Source of the DNA: Gammaproteobacteria bacterium | Lineage (GTDB): Bacteria > Pseudomonadota > Gammaproteobacteria > CAIRSR01 | Assembly (NCBI GenBank): GCA_963575655.1 | Contig: CAUYTY010000155.1 | Location: 1 to 43,575, forward strand | Length of the DNA: 43,575 nt | Reading direction: 5' to 3' | Shown: positions 1-9,825 of the stretch, one piece after another | How the letters are laid out: every line of letters begins with the position of its first letter | How positions within the stretch are numbered: the first letter of the stretch is position 1 | Program-made: the position numbers and the translations under genes | The notes under the pieces: generated by a model | The model's input: only the letters and a program-made list of their open reading frames with translations | The model's database searches: none | Told to the model about the DNA's origin: nothing

Positions 1-1
1 C

Positions 2-1432
2 CGCCATAACATTGTGTATGTCTCTGATGTGCTTGGTATGGGTATGACTCATAATGTAACACTAGAAAGTATATTGAAAAAATCGAATGCCGCTATCACT
101 ACCCATGAGCAGAAAGAAGGGATTTTAGACATGTTGGTCAAGCGGTTACGTTGGATCGGTGATTTTTTATATTCTGGTAGCAACCTATCCGATCCGTTGA
201 TCGACCTGATTAGTCACACCAACGTATTAGTAGGGGCGCCTGGTTGGATTATCGATAAAGCATGGCTCTCCCAGGATATTGTACCGTATAGCTCGCAGGG
301 AGATCCGAGCTACGTTGGATTCGGGCGACCAGTTCCAGACTTTTCTAAAGTAGAATTGGGGATTATTCTCAAGCCGGACTTGATCCGGGCGCGTGATATT
401 ATTCCAAGTCAATACTTCTGGTACATTGCTATCTTTTCGGGGATTGGTTCTCTTCTCGCATTTATGCTCGACAAAAAATACGGGAAACAATTCTGGCGGG
501 TCCAGAGTTTTATTCTACGCCTCGTTTTTTGGCCGCTGTTGTTGATCTCGTTAGGAAATATAGTGCTTGATGATGCGTTACGCTACGCTACTCCTGGTGT
601 CGTAGAAAATATTTGGACTATTTATAATGTGATCAGCTGGTTTGTGCCCGCATTGTTGCTAGTAATTGCTATTGATCGCTTTATCTGGATGTCGTTGGAA
701 CGTCAAACACAGCGTAAGATTCCTGATATTGTTCGTCTCTTGACGGCAGCTATGATCTTTTTGTTTGCGCTCTTTGGGGTTGTGGCATATGTTTTCAATC
801 AAACACTCACCAGCCTGTTAGCCACTACTGGACTAAGTGCAATGATTATTGGTCTTGCCATTAAGGCTAATATTGCAAATGTCTTCTCAGGGATCATTCT
901 CAATATCGAAAAGCCATTTTCGATTGGTGACAAAATTATGTTTACTGTTCCCCGTTCAAAAGAAATAAAGGGGAAAGTAGTCGATATTACTTGGCGCACT
1001 ACTCGGATTGAGCATGAGTTGGGTCACATTGTGAGCGTACCTAACGCCAAGATGTCTGAGACAGAAATTCACAACTTATCAATCACTAACTCCGGCTTTC
1101 TGTGCGACTTGTGGGTATATGTTGATCCGCAAGTGAACCAAGAGCAGATAATGCCTTTGCTCAAATCAGCGATTGCTGATAATCCTCATATTATGAATAG
1201 AACAGGAATACCACCATTCTCGGTTGTACTGCTCGGTATGCGAAATGTAGGAGATTCATGGCGTGCCCTCTATCGGGTGCGGATCTACGTAAAGGGAAAC
1301 CCTGACGGTAAACCAGTATGCACCAAGGCCGGCGATCTATTCTGGAAACGATTACTGAAGAGTTTCCAGGAGGCGGAAATTGTCTGGAATCAACCTCCGT
1401 TATTTATTACTGACAAGCATTGCGAACATTGA
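2..1432 (+). CDS. MscS-family mechanosensitive ion channel, 5' end outside window
   Basis: The frame is open to the left edge, so the gene probably begins outside the window; the first in-window start is a GTG at 14. The visible protein has about 130 soluble residues, which may be part of a periplasmic domain. Several hydrophobic segments follow (around residues 136-155, 167-186, 208-227 and 240-262, counted from the GTG). Next comes an MscS-like pore helix rich in Gly and Ala (LLATTGLSAMIIGLAIKANI) leading into the FSGIILNIEKPFSIGD region, typical of the MscS pore and beta domain, with the DITWRTTRI stretch after it. MscS channels open under membrane tension and release solutes on osmotic downshift. 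The extra N-terminal soluble part and helices make it longer than minimal MscS. Function by family is solid; the role of the N-terminal part is unknown. Confidence 0.85.
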   Translation, partial: RHNIVYVSDVLGMGMTHNVTLESILKKSNAAITTHEQKEGILDMLVKRLRWIGDFLYSGSNLSDPLIDLISHTNVLVGAPGWIIDKAWLSQDIVPYSSQGDPSYVGFGRPVPDFSKVELGIILKPDLIRARDIIPSQYFWYIAIFSGIGSLLAFMLDKKYGKQFWRVQSFILRLVFWPLLLISLGNIVLDDALRYATPGVVENIWTIYNVISWFVPALLLVIAIDRFIWMSLERQTQRKIPDIVRLLTAAMIFLFALFGVVAYVFNQTLTSLLATTGLSAMIIGLAIKANIANVFSGIILNIEKPFSIGDKIMFTVPRSKEIKGKVVDITWRTTRIEHELGHIVSVPNAKMSETEIHNLSITNSGFLCDLWVYVDPQVNQEQIMPLLKSAIADNPHIMNRTGIPPFSVVLLGMRNVGDSWRALYRVRIYVKGNPDGKPVCTKAGDLFWKRLLKSFQEAEIVWNQPPLFITDKHCEH

Positions 1433-1615
1433 ATTGCTTTTTTGTGACTGCCAGGAAGCCATAGGGTGGGTCGTGACCTGGAAATATTATCTCAATTGAT
1501 GTGAGATTGAGAGCGTTGCCGTGAGGAGTCTGGACGAGGCAAGAGAAAGATTAGTATCATGGTGTGTAAGAGCGGATGGTGCGAAAAGATTGGGTTTTGG
1601 ACAACTGAGGATAAG

Positions 1616-1759
1616 TTTAGGGCTTGCGTATTGACAAAGGCAGGTTACCGAATAGCCAATAAGTTATCCTGCTGTTCTCAATAGTTTCTTGATAGGTTCT
1701 CTTTTTCGCAACTCTTTGTTATTGCAGAGAGTTTCGTTTGTCAATGCGTAAGTCCTAAA
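1616..1759. repeat. 144-bp MITE-like element with 23-bp terminal inverted repeats
   Basis: Bases 1616-1638 and 1737-1759 are inverted copies of each other, matching at 20 of 23 positions. The right end read inward begins TTTAGGACTTACGCATTGA. The 98 bp between them hold no reading frame of note. The length, non-coding core and paired ends fit a miniature inverted-repeat element. Ends containing GGACTTACGCA resemble those of small bacterial insertion-sequence derivatives, but I cannot assign a parent. It lies in the 615-bp gap between the channel and methyltransferase genes. Confidence 0.7.
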
Positions 1760-1882
1760 GCTTGAGTGTCTAAACTAGAGTTCTTGAGGTGTTCAACAGT
1801 GGATTACAATTGGCCAATTCATGAGTCCCCTCTAAAAAGTTGAAAACAGAAAGATTATCACTATATGTTGCGCTACTTCCTG

Positions 1883-1912
1883 GAAATAAGCACAATATAT
1901 CGTGCTTATTTC
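1883..1912. terminator. perfect 11-bp stem-loop, possible terminator
   Basis: GAAATAAGCAC (1883-1893) pairs perfectly with GTGCTTATTTC (1902-1912) around an 8-base loop. It is followed by TTTC and an A-rich run, so the U-tract is weak on the plus strand. It could end a transcript from the channel gene 450 bp upstream or simply be an isolated palindrome. The rest of the gap 1433-2047 shows no gene; a T8 run lies around 1972-1979. Confidence 0.4.
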
Positions 1913-2047
1913 TTTCGAAAAAATAGTTCTTCGGAGGGGATTCATCCGTTGTGCTTCAAGGTTGAGTCTGTCTTTTTTTTAGAATCCACATCGACAGATG
2001 GCTAACAAGCCCATTGAATGGTGTTGGACTTAAGTGGGTAGCTCTCA

Positions 2048-2671
2048 ATGTCCAATGGCTCGCGGATAGATTGGTATCGCCACTACAGGGAGCATAAAAA
2101 AGTGGCCCCGCCACGCCCCGAGGATTTTGCTCAGCAGTTACAAAGCGATGCGCCTTTCCTCGATATGGTCTCTAGGTATATCACGCCAGCGGGACATATC
2201 CTTGAATGTGGCTGTGGACTGGCTCGCACGGCGATGTCAATGGCCCATCTTGGTTACCAAATCACCGCCCTAGATCACGATCCACAGATTCTGGAGCTGG
2301 CCAGGATTAGTGCTGGCTGCCTGAATTTATCCATTGATTTCTTGCAGGGTGATTTTCTCAGGCTCGACGAGTTTCTGATGGGGAAGCTGTTCGATGGCGT
2401 TTCGCACCAGGGTGTCCTCGAGCATTACGAGCCTTCGGAAATCATAGCAACCGTTGCCCAGCAATTACGTGTCTCGCCGGTTGTGATCTGCTCGGTGCCG
2501 ATTAAATCCCCTTTCAATCTAAAATACTTTCAGGATAATCTATACCGTAATCTCTGGCCTGAAACCGTATGGTGGAATATATTGCAACGAGAATTTTATG
2601 TGGCGGAGGCGATTGTCGTGAGTCAGCGTACCGACAATCTGATTCTAGCCATTAAGAAATCCTTGTGCTAA
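2048..2671 (+). CDS. class I SAM-dependent methyltransferase
   Basis: A 207-residue protein with a Rossmann-type SAM-binding region. Motif I, HILECGCGLARTA, lies near residues 49-61, and the acidic end of strand beta2 is LDHDPQ near residue 76. A later GVLEHYEP stretch matches the post-motif region of small-molecule methyltransferases such as the Methyltransf_11/25 families. No extra domain or membrane segment is present, so it is a cytosolic enzyme of unknown substrate. It starts at ATG 2048 without a strong Shine-Dalgarno. It stands alone, with more than 600 bp of non-coding DNA on each side, so the context does not suggest a substrate. Confidence 0.8.
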   Translation: MSNGSRIDWYRHYREHKKVAPPRPEDFAQQLQSDAPFLDMVSRYITPAGHILECGCGLARTAMSMAHLGYQITALDHDPQILELARISAGCLNLSIDFLQGDFLRLDEFLMGKLFDGVSHQGVLEHYEPSEIIATVAQQLRVSPVVICSVPIKSPFNLKYFQDNLYRNLWPETVWWNILQREFYVAEAIVVSQRTDNLILAIKKSLC

Positions 2672-3113
2672 TCCAGTGATGTCAAGTTTGTCCAAAGTCC
2701 GATTACTGATTTTCCATTCTGCGCATGGCAATTTTTGTAATCTGGCTTTTAAATGAGCGAACTGTGGGTTATGACGCACGGTAAGAGTAGCCATTACGGC
2801 CTTTAACACATCCGGTGGAACGTTGGAATAAGTCCACACAGTCTTGTGCCACGGCCAATAGAGTGTGACGAAGGGCGATTGGTAAGGTTTGCCACAATTT
2901 CCTGGCTCGCCAACTCCTCGAGGCGTTGGCTTCGAGCGGTCCGCTATTTCGTATTAGAATAATTGTCTGGTAATAACATTGGTTGAATTGTGTTGTGAAC
3001 ATAATGGTTTCATGGGGATGTGATAATTTGCGACCTCCCCCCTTGGCGTGCGATGATTCCCTGTGTCTGCTGGTGGGGTGGAGTTGTCGTATAACTTATT
3101 GAATTATCGGAAT
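2672..3113. other. gene-poor gap with a coding-looking minus-strand fragment
   Basis: No convincing gene. On the minus strand one frame is open from about 2957 down to 2645 (overlapping the methyltransferase 3' end) with protein-like composition, including VWTYSNVPPDVLKAV. It has no ATG and no recognised family, and may be a decayed gene end. Confidence 0.3.
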
Positions 3114-3235
3114 CCCTTCCGTCGATCCGGTAAGTTTGAGATTCAACCAGCCTGCCGAGAGGCAGCTGACAGAAGGTAAAGCGCAAGCAAGTCACCCTGG
3201 AATGCCCCGCTGTTCCAGGCCCCGACGATGAAGGG
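3114..3235 (+). ncRNA. candidate structured RNA upstream of the SLC13 fusion gene
   Basis: An 11-bp closing stem pairs CCCTTCCGTCG (3114-3124) with CGACG (3223-3227) and GAAGGG (3230-3235), leaving a 2-base bulge. It encloses two further hairpins: CTGCC-gaga-GGCAG near 3152-3165, and a perfect 7-bp stem CCTGGAA (3196-3202) with TTCCAGG (3213-3219). This nested layout resembles a multi-branched RNA. It ends 186 bases before the transporter start. I do not recognise a known riboswitch or ribozyme signature, so class and strand are guesses. Confidence 0.3.
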
Positions 3236-3421
3236 AAATAATGGTCGAGATGGTGCAAGACCTAATCTTTGTCTGAACGACCTTTCTGCATTGTTCTCGT
3301 GCCTTTTGCTCTGCTACGCACTCAGGCTGGGGGTGTTGTCACACTCTGGGTGTGCCTCTTCGCGGTTACCACACAAATATCTCAATGCCCGCATATTTCA
3401 TGTGTGAGGAGTGTCGTATTT

Positions 3422-5299
3422 ATGACCGTCAGTCTTGCTCCTACCGGTGCTATTGGAACCTTCACCGGTACTGTGGAGCGTTTGAAGGGAGACCGTATCC
3501 TCGGTCGGGCTTCCTATCGAGCCTTGGCTCGGATGTTGCCCTATACCGTTGAGCGTTCACTGGATTCTGGCGCAACCCTCTACCGAGCTGGTAATCCAGC
3601 CCGAGATCTGTTCCTGTTGTTGGAAGGTGAAGTTGATTTGGTAAGTCGTTCTGGTCATCGCCTCGCCCCTTCTGAAGGGTGGATTGGGCAGGAAGCAGCG
3701 ACTGATGTCCCACATTATTTCAGCGACGCGGTAGCCCGTGGTCCGGCCCGCGTTCTGGCTATTTCCCGAGCAGGGTTGCGCGCCTTGTTGGCAGCGAACC
3801 CGGAATTGAAGGGAGAATTCTATATCTCGCTGATGGAATCGCTGGGCGGAGGATTGCTCCACGAGAAAGTGACGCATCCCACCCACTCTCTGAAGATAGC
3901 GACCGATGGTTGGTCTGCATTATTAGGCTGGTTGCTCGCTATTATTTTACCAGCTCTAATCCTGTTCTTTGGTCCTGATTGGGAATTGCCACGCAATACG
4001 GTCTATTTCCTGGCAATATTTGTAACGACGTTAGTGATGTGGGTCTTTAGTCTCACTGACGAGTATATTCCGGGGATCTTCGCGGTGCTGACGACGCTTG
4101 CCATGGAATTAGTACCGACCAATGTAGCTTTGGCTGGTCTGGCCTCGGAGGGATTCATATTAGCGATGAGCGTACTCGGTTTGGCTGCGGTAATGGTCAA
4201 CTCTGGGCTGGGTTACCGAGTATTATTGCTACTCCTTCTTAAACTTCCCGACCGACCGTTCTGGCATAATACGGGATTATTGATTACCGGTTTTCTGCTG
4301 ACCCCGCTGGTTCCCTCCATTAATGGCCGGGTGGCGCTGATTACACCCCTAATGAGGGACATGATGGAGGTGCTGCGTTGCCTTCCCAGAGGAATGAGCG
4401 CGACGGCGTTGGCAGTATCTACTTTTAGTGGGGCCAGTTTGTTGTCAGCAGTATTCTTGAGTAGTAAATCCGTCAACTTTGTGATCTTTGGACTGCTATC
4501 TCCTCAGGTTCAAGATCAATTCGATTGGATCCAGTGGACACATGCTGCAGCGGCGGTGGGTGTATTCGTGGTCATTTCCCACTTAGTGGTGGCCACCATT
4601 ATGTTTCGTGCCAATGAACATTCGAGCCTATCCAAGGAACGTATTGCCGCTCAGCTTGCCTTGTTGGGTGACCTACACCGCCGCGAGTGGGCTGCAATCT
4701 TCGGGATCTTGTTGTTTATACTTGCAGTTCTGACGACAAGCGTGCATAAGATCCAGCCCGCCTGGGCGGGACTCGCTGTCCTCTATGGTCTACTGGTATT
4801 TGGTATGCTCGGCAAGAGTGAATTTCGCAAGGAGATCGACTGGCCATTTTTAATCTACCTGGGGGGTATCGTCAGCATTACCAGTACGCTCCACTATCTT
4901 AATCTGGACAATGTCTTTGCGCAGAATTTTCTCTGGTTGGGAGATTATATGCGCGTTGATTTTGGATTGTTTCTGATGCTGTTGGCGGTGGTGGTATTCG
5001 CTATCCGCCTGGTGGTTCCGATCAGCGCCACGATTGTGATCATGGCCACGATATTGATGCCGATTGCTGAGAATGCAGGGGTCAATCCCTGGTTGGTGGG
5101 TTTCTCTACCCTGGTCCTTGGGGAAATGTGGTTTATGCCTTACCAGTGCTCCTACTATATCCAGTTACGTGAATTGACGCGTGGGGCCGAATTTTACGAC
5201 GAAAAATCCTTCCTGCGCCTTAATACTATCTCCAATTTTCTCAAGTTGGGTGCTTTGTACGCCTCGATCCCCTATTGGCAGATGCTAGGATTGCTATGA
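3422..5299 (+). CDS. cyclic-nucleotide-binding-fold / SLC13-type transporter fusion
   Basis: I place the start at ATG 3422 because GAGGAG (3406-3411) lies ten bases upstream; an in-frame TTG at 3269 would add 51 residues of unlikely sequence. Residues about 30-150 form a CRP/cNMP-binding-like beta fold (SGATLYRAGNPARDLFLLLEGEVDLV). The usual phosphate-binding cassette (GELAL...RxA) is not clear (GQEAATDVPHYFSDAVARGP), so nucleotide binding is doubtful. Residues about 165-625 are a 10-12 segment permease of the SLC13/DASS (ion transporter) type, a family that moves dicarboxylates, sulfate or related anions across the inner membrane. The soluble domain may sense a ligand and gate transport. The stop overlaps the next start by ATGA, so the two genes are probably co-translated. 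Substrate unknown. Confidence 0.8.
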   Translation: MTVSLAPTGAIGTFTGTVERLKGDRILGRASYRALARMLPYTVERSLDSGATLYRAGNPARDLFLLLEGEVDLVSRSGHRLAPSEGWIGQEAATDVPHYFSDAVARGPARVLAISRAGLRALLAANPELKGEFYISLMESLGGGLLHEKVTHPTHSLKIATDGWSALLGWLLAIILPALILFFGPDWELPRNTVYFLAIFVTTLVMWVFSLTDEYIPGIFAVLTTLAMELVPTNVALAGLASEGFILAMSVLGLAAVMVNSGLGYRVLLLLLLKLPDRPFWHNTGLLITGFLLTPLVPSINGRVALITPLMRDMMEVLRCLPRGMSATALAVSTFSGASLLSAVFLSSKSVNFVIFGLLSPQVQDQFDWIQWTHAAAAVGVFVVISHLVVATIMFRANEHSSLSKERIAAQLALLGDLHRREWAAIFGILLFILAVLTTSVHKIQPAWAGLAVLYGLLVFGMLGKSEFRKEIDWPFLIYLGGIVSITSTLHYLNLDNVFAQNFLWLGDYMRVDFGLFLMLLAVVVFAIRLVVPISATIVIMATILMPIAENAGVNPWLVGFSTLVLGEMWFMPYQCSYYIQLRELTRGAEFYDEKSFLRLNTISNFLKLGALYASIPYWQMLGLL

Positions 5300-6711
5300 G
5301 ACGGTTGCTATCAGTACCTGTCCTGGTTATTTTCTTTCTCACCGCAATGATTGTGGTTGTTGTTAATTTCAACCTCCACAAGCCGCGTTTGCTGATACTC
5401 CAAAGCTACAACCGAGATTATTCCTGGACGCGTGATGTAGATACTGGCATCCGACGTATCCTGGATAGCAAGCGTCATTATGCATTGCGTTGGTTTTATA
5501 TGGATACGAAGCGTCATCCCTGGCCAGAATACCGCAAGTCGATTGGTCAAAGTGCGCGTCGGCTGATTGATCAGTGGCAGCCGGACGTAGTAGTGGCGGT
5601 GGATGATGATGCCCAGGAATACGTGATGAAGTATTACGTTGATCATCCGCGCATTCGCATCGTCTTTGCCGGGGTGAATGGCGAGATAACACCCTATGGC
5701 TATGACCAGGCATCCAACGTTACCGGTATCCTGGAGCGTAAAGAGTTGCAAGCGGTAAAAGAGGCGCTCCTGAGCATGACCTTGCCCCGCCGGGCGGGCG
5801 CCAAACCGGGGATGCGGACAGAATCCAGCCATCGAGACCGTGCCAAAGCGGTACGGAGTGGTGAGGTGATGAGCACCGCTGAACGATCCCCCCTCTCTTG
5901 TGCGGGGGCTGGGGATTCCTGCTGGCTAAAACTCTTTCCACGCTGGCAGGCGACCGCTCAACCGGGAATAGCAGAGTTGTCGCGCAACGAAGATGCTCTG
6001 GTACGTGCCTTCGATTGGAGTCCGGTTCGGTTGGCAAAGCTTCCGCAGGCAAATATCTCCTTCCGATGGCAGGTTGCCGGGCAGGAGACATTGAGTCGTA
6101 GCGAACCGAGTGTCCCCAGTGTCCCTAATGCCCCTTCGGGACCAGCCCCTAGCCGTGTCAACCCCGCCTCTGCTTCGGTAGAGGTTCGGGTTATCCACTT
6201 GGGTGACATCTCGGAATCAGTGCGCAGCGACGAGGTCTTCATCCGTGCCTTCGATTGGAGCCCGATCCGTTTAGTGGAATCCCGCCTGGTGCAAACCTTC
6301 CCCGAGTGGCAGGCTGCGGTCGAGGGGGCAGCGAGCCGCGCGGATTTTATCCTTACCACCAATTATCGCAAACTTGCCCGGTCGGCAACGGACCGTACGC
6401 TTATCCCGCCTGCTGAAGTGGTTCATTGGACTTTGGCACACAGCCCGGTTCCGGTGTTCGGCACCAATGGTTTCTTCGTGGAAGACGGGGGGAACTTTGC
6501 CATCGGTACCTCGCCCTTTGAGCAAGGGGAGGTAGCGGCCAGGATGGCGGTAGGCATCATCGAGCGTGGGATTACCCCACGAGCTATCCCGGTGGTATCT
6601 ACTCGAGAATTCGTCGTCTTCATGCGGGGAGGTAAGATGCAGGAAGTAGGCATATACCTTCCGCGTCTTTACGAATCGTTTGCTCGAGCTACCAATAACT
6701 ACTTCGACTAG
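5296..6711 (+). CDS. membrane-anchored ABC-type substrate-binding protein with internal expansion
   Basis: Start ATG 5296 overlaps the transporter stop by four bases (ATGA). A hydrophobic N-terminus (residues 2-25) is a signal anchor or uncleaved signal peptide. Residues about 35-160 (LLILQSYNRDYSW, then QWQPDVVVAVDDDAQ, then RIVFAGVNGE) and about 295-471 (ADFILTTNYRKL, PVFGTNGFFVEDGGNFAIG) match the two lobes of the ABC_sub_bind/TrpX-like periplasmic-binding family. Between them about 130 residues look added. They include low-complexity Pro/Ser sequence (SEPSVPSVPNAPSGPAPS) and a second copy of the RAFDWSP(V/I)RL segment found at the start of lobe 2. No ABC permease or ATPase is nearby; its partner may be the transporter fusion gene upstream. 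Location (periplasmic face) is inferred. Confidence 0.7.
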   Translation: MRRLLSVPVLVIFFLTAMIVVVVNFNLHKPRLLILQSYNRDYSWTRDVDTGIRRILDSKRHYALRWFYMDTKRHPWPEYRKSIGQSARRLIDQWQPDVVVAVDDDAQEYVMKYYVDHPRIRIVFAGVNGEITPYGYDQASNVTGILERKELQAVKEALLSMTLPRRAGAKPGMRTESSHRDRAKAVRSGEVMSTAERSPLSCAGAGDSCWLKLFPRWQATAQPGIAELSRNEDALVRAFDWSPVRLAKLPQANISFRWQVAGQETLSRSEPSVPSVPNAPSGPAPSRVNPASASVEVRVIHLGDISESVRSDEVFIRAFDWSPIRLVESRLVQTFPEWQAAVEGAASRADFILTTNYRKLARSATDRTLIPPAEVVHWTLAHSPVPVFGTNGFFVEDGGNFAIGTSPFEQGEVAARMAVGIIERGITPRAIPVVSTREFVVFMRGGKMQEVGIYLPRLYESFARATNNYFD

Positions 6712-6745
6712 GTGAATAACCCTGTGTTAGAGTACACTCACCCAT

Positions 6746-6775
6746 CCGCTCCGCCATCCCCGTGAAGGCGAGCGG
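6746..6775. terminator. stem-loop after the substrate-binding gene
   Basis: CCGCTC (6746-6751) pairs with GAGCGG (6770-6775) and the stem extends inward by GCC/GGC with one bulge. It lies 35 bp after the upstream stop codon and before the next gene. There is no clear T-run, so it may be a weak terminator or part of the next gene's leader. Confidence 0.35.
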
Positions 6776-6812
6776 GCTGCTTGTATATCACAACCTGATG
6801 AGGATCATAATC

Positions 6813-7154
6813 ATGCGTACCATGTTAAAAGTGCTGATGTCTGCCCTGGTATTGACGCTGGGTATGGTTTCACTATCCGCAACTGCGGCAACGGGATCGG
6901 TATCTGCCGAGGGTTTTTATAAGGCAACCACCAGCCAAGAGGCCGTGGGCGGCCAGTTTCAATCGGTTGCCCTCAACCGCAGTGATATTGAACACCTTTC
7001 TCTGGCTCAGGCAGCGTCGATCATTGGTGGGGCCATTGTGGGTGGCTCCGTCGTTGACGTTGTGCTCGACGGAACGGTATTCACCATCATTGGTGTCATT
7101 GTCGGCGCCACACTCGGTAACGAGTGGTACGAACGGGGTATGTGGCCGTTCTGA
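6813..7154 (+). CDS. small exported glycine-zipper protein, function unknown
   Basis: A 113-residue protein starting at ATG 6813, chosen because GAGGA lies just upstream at the right distance; an upstream ATG at 6798 is in frame. Residues 1-24 are a clear signal peptide (LKVLMSALVLTLGMVSLSAT, then ATG..). The mature part holds a SLAQAASIIGGAIVGGSVVD stretch and a second Gly-rich hydrophobic stretch (IIGVIVGATLG). These form a GxxxG-type glycine zipper, and the protein ends in NEWYERGMWPF. Such proteins insert into or associate with membranes. No named family is recognised. A stem-loop follows directly, suggesting a monocistronic transcript. Confidence 0.7.
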   Translation: MRTMLKVLMSALVLTLGMVSLSATAATGSVSAEGFYKATTSQEAVGGQFQSVALNRSDIEHLSLAQAASIIGGAIVGGSVVDVVLDGTVFTIIGVIVGATLGNEWYERGMWPF

Positions 7155-7157
7155 GTG

Positions 7158-7182
7158 AATTGACAATGCCATATTGTCAATT
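7158..7182. terminator. perfect 10-bp stem-loop 3' of the glycine-zipper gene
   Basis: AATTGACAAT (7158-7167) and ATTGTCAATT (7173-7182) pair perfectly around GCCAT, beginning three bases after the stop codon. The position supports a terminator, but the downstream T-run is only TTTGTG. Confidence 0.55.
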
Positions 7183-7550
7183 TGTGAAATTGCGCTACTG
7201 AAACGGAAGCGTAGGGTGCATACGTGATAATAAATGGTATCCATCCTGCCTTCCTTTCGATATGCCGGTTAACCTAACGGGCATAGTGATGTCACCAGTA
7301 TGGCATTGTCGGGAGAGGAGATATTCTAACGGGCTTCACAGGGGATCTCGTCTACCATCAATCGCATGGAAAAACAGCGTAAAGGTGGCGGAGACACTGA
7401 ACAAGTAATTCCCCGGCATAACTGAACACGGGGTTTCTAGTGAAGGCGCTAGATTAGTTAGGTTGAGAAGCGTTTTGTCTGTAACCAATCCGTATCTTTG
7501 CTTCTGTTCTTAGTCGTTCCGCATTAATCCTTTTCTGTCCGGAGAAACTA
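7183..7550. other. acs upstream region, no gene seen
   Basis: About 370 bp without a credible coding frame. It contains an imperfect palindrome TATGCC...GGGCATA near 7261-7285 and a short stem CCCCG/CGGGG near 7411-7433. CGGAGA, 11 bases before ATG 7551, is the acs ribosome-binding site. Promoter elements could not be assigned with confidence. Confidence 0.4.
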
Positions 7551-9296
<1,746 letters not shown>

Positions 9297-9304
9297 ACCT
9301 GGCG

Positions 9305-9517
9305 TTGACCAAGGAGTTACGCGAGTGGGTATCAGAACAGATTGGACCTATCGCTAAACCCGACGATATCCGCTACGCCGACAATCTGCCTAAGACCCGC
9401 TCCGGTAAGATTATGCGTCGTCTATTGCGTACCATCGCCGCAGGTCAAGACATCACCCAGGACACCTCCACCCTAGAGAATCCGGCCATCCTGGCTCAGC
9501 TCAAAGGCGAGGTATAA
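9305..9517 (+). pseudogene. acs: C-terminal piece of acetyl-CoA synthetase in shifted frame
   Basis: Encodes the last 70 residues of Acs: [20 protein letters not shown], then the hallmark [19 protein letters not shown], whose Lys forms part of the adenylation site and is the usual regulatory acetylation site, then the [11 protein letters not shown] tail. There is no independent ribosome-binding site or natural start, so it is not a separate gene. It belongs to the frame broken at 9285-9293. The sequence is well conserved, which suggests a recent or artefactual frameshift. Confidence 0.88.
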
Positions 9518-9534
9518 ATCTCAGGAAGCATCCT

Positions 9535-9591
9535 ATTTAGCCCCCCAATGCCCTCTTTCTTACGACCCGAGGGGGCTGCGGGGGGCTAAAT
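9535..9591. terminator. long G/C stem-loop after acs
   Basis: ATTTAGCCCCCC (9535-9546) pairs perfectly with GGGGGGCTAAAT (9580-9591), starting 17 bp after the acs stop. It may act as a terminator or be part of the intergenic repeat cluster that fills 9518-10072. Confidence 0.5.
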
Positions 9592-9623
9592 TATTCTCAA
9601 ACACAGAGTTCCGTGTCAGTAAA

Positions 9624-9641
9624 TAACTCAAGTTGCTACCT
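9624..9641. repeat. family A terminal repeat, apparently solo
   Basis: An exact TAACTCAAGTTGCTACCT, the end sequence of the family A elements elsewhere in the window. A clear inverted partner is not seen; a weak match (aggtagttgttta) lies at 9719-9731. A perfect 10-bp inverted repeat CGTTATTCCG/CGGAATAACG follows at 9657-9687. Confidence 0.6.
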
Positions 9642-9755
9642 GTGGCTCAATTCAATCGTTATTCCGGCAATCCTCGTCGGAATAACGACCTGATGGCTTG
9701 TAGATCGCAATTAAACACAAGGTAGTTGTTTATCTCCTCCCAATGGGAGGGGCAG

Positions 9756-9825
9756 CGAGTGGGCGATCAAGAATAAAATGCAACCGCTAGTCTGTTAGGT
9801 TGGATGAGCAATTTTCTGATCGTCC
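9756..9825. repeat. copy of a 70-bp intergenic core shared with 42021-42090
   Basis: This stretch lines up along its length with 42021-42090. Shared blocks are GCGAT, AATAAA, TAGGTTG and ATCG near the end. Both copies are flanked by G/C-rich palindromes of unrelated sequence, here CCTCCCAATGGGAGG at 9738-9752. It is non-coding. The remaining gap up to malate dehydrogenase contains further C-run/G-run palindromes (near 9925-9950) but no gene. Confidence 0.55.

Noticed and set aside
1433-2047. tRNA or small protein genes in the gap
   Set aside because: No cloverleaf or credible start with ribosome-binding site was found; only the inverted-repeat element and a hairpin.
3269-3421. TTG start adding 51 residues to the transporter fusion
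   Set aside because: There is no ribosome-binding site and the extension has no family-like sequence; GAGGAG precedes ATG 3422.
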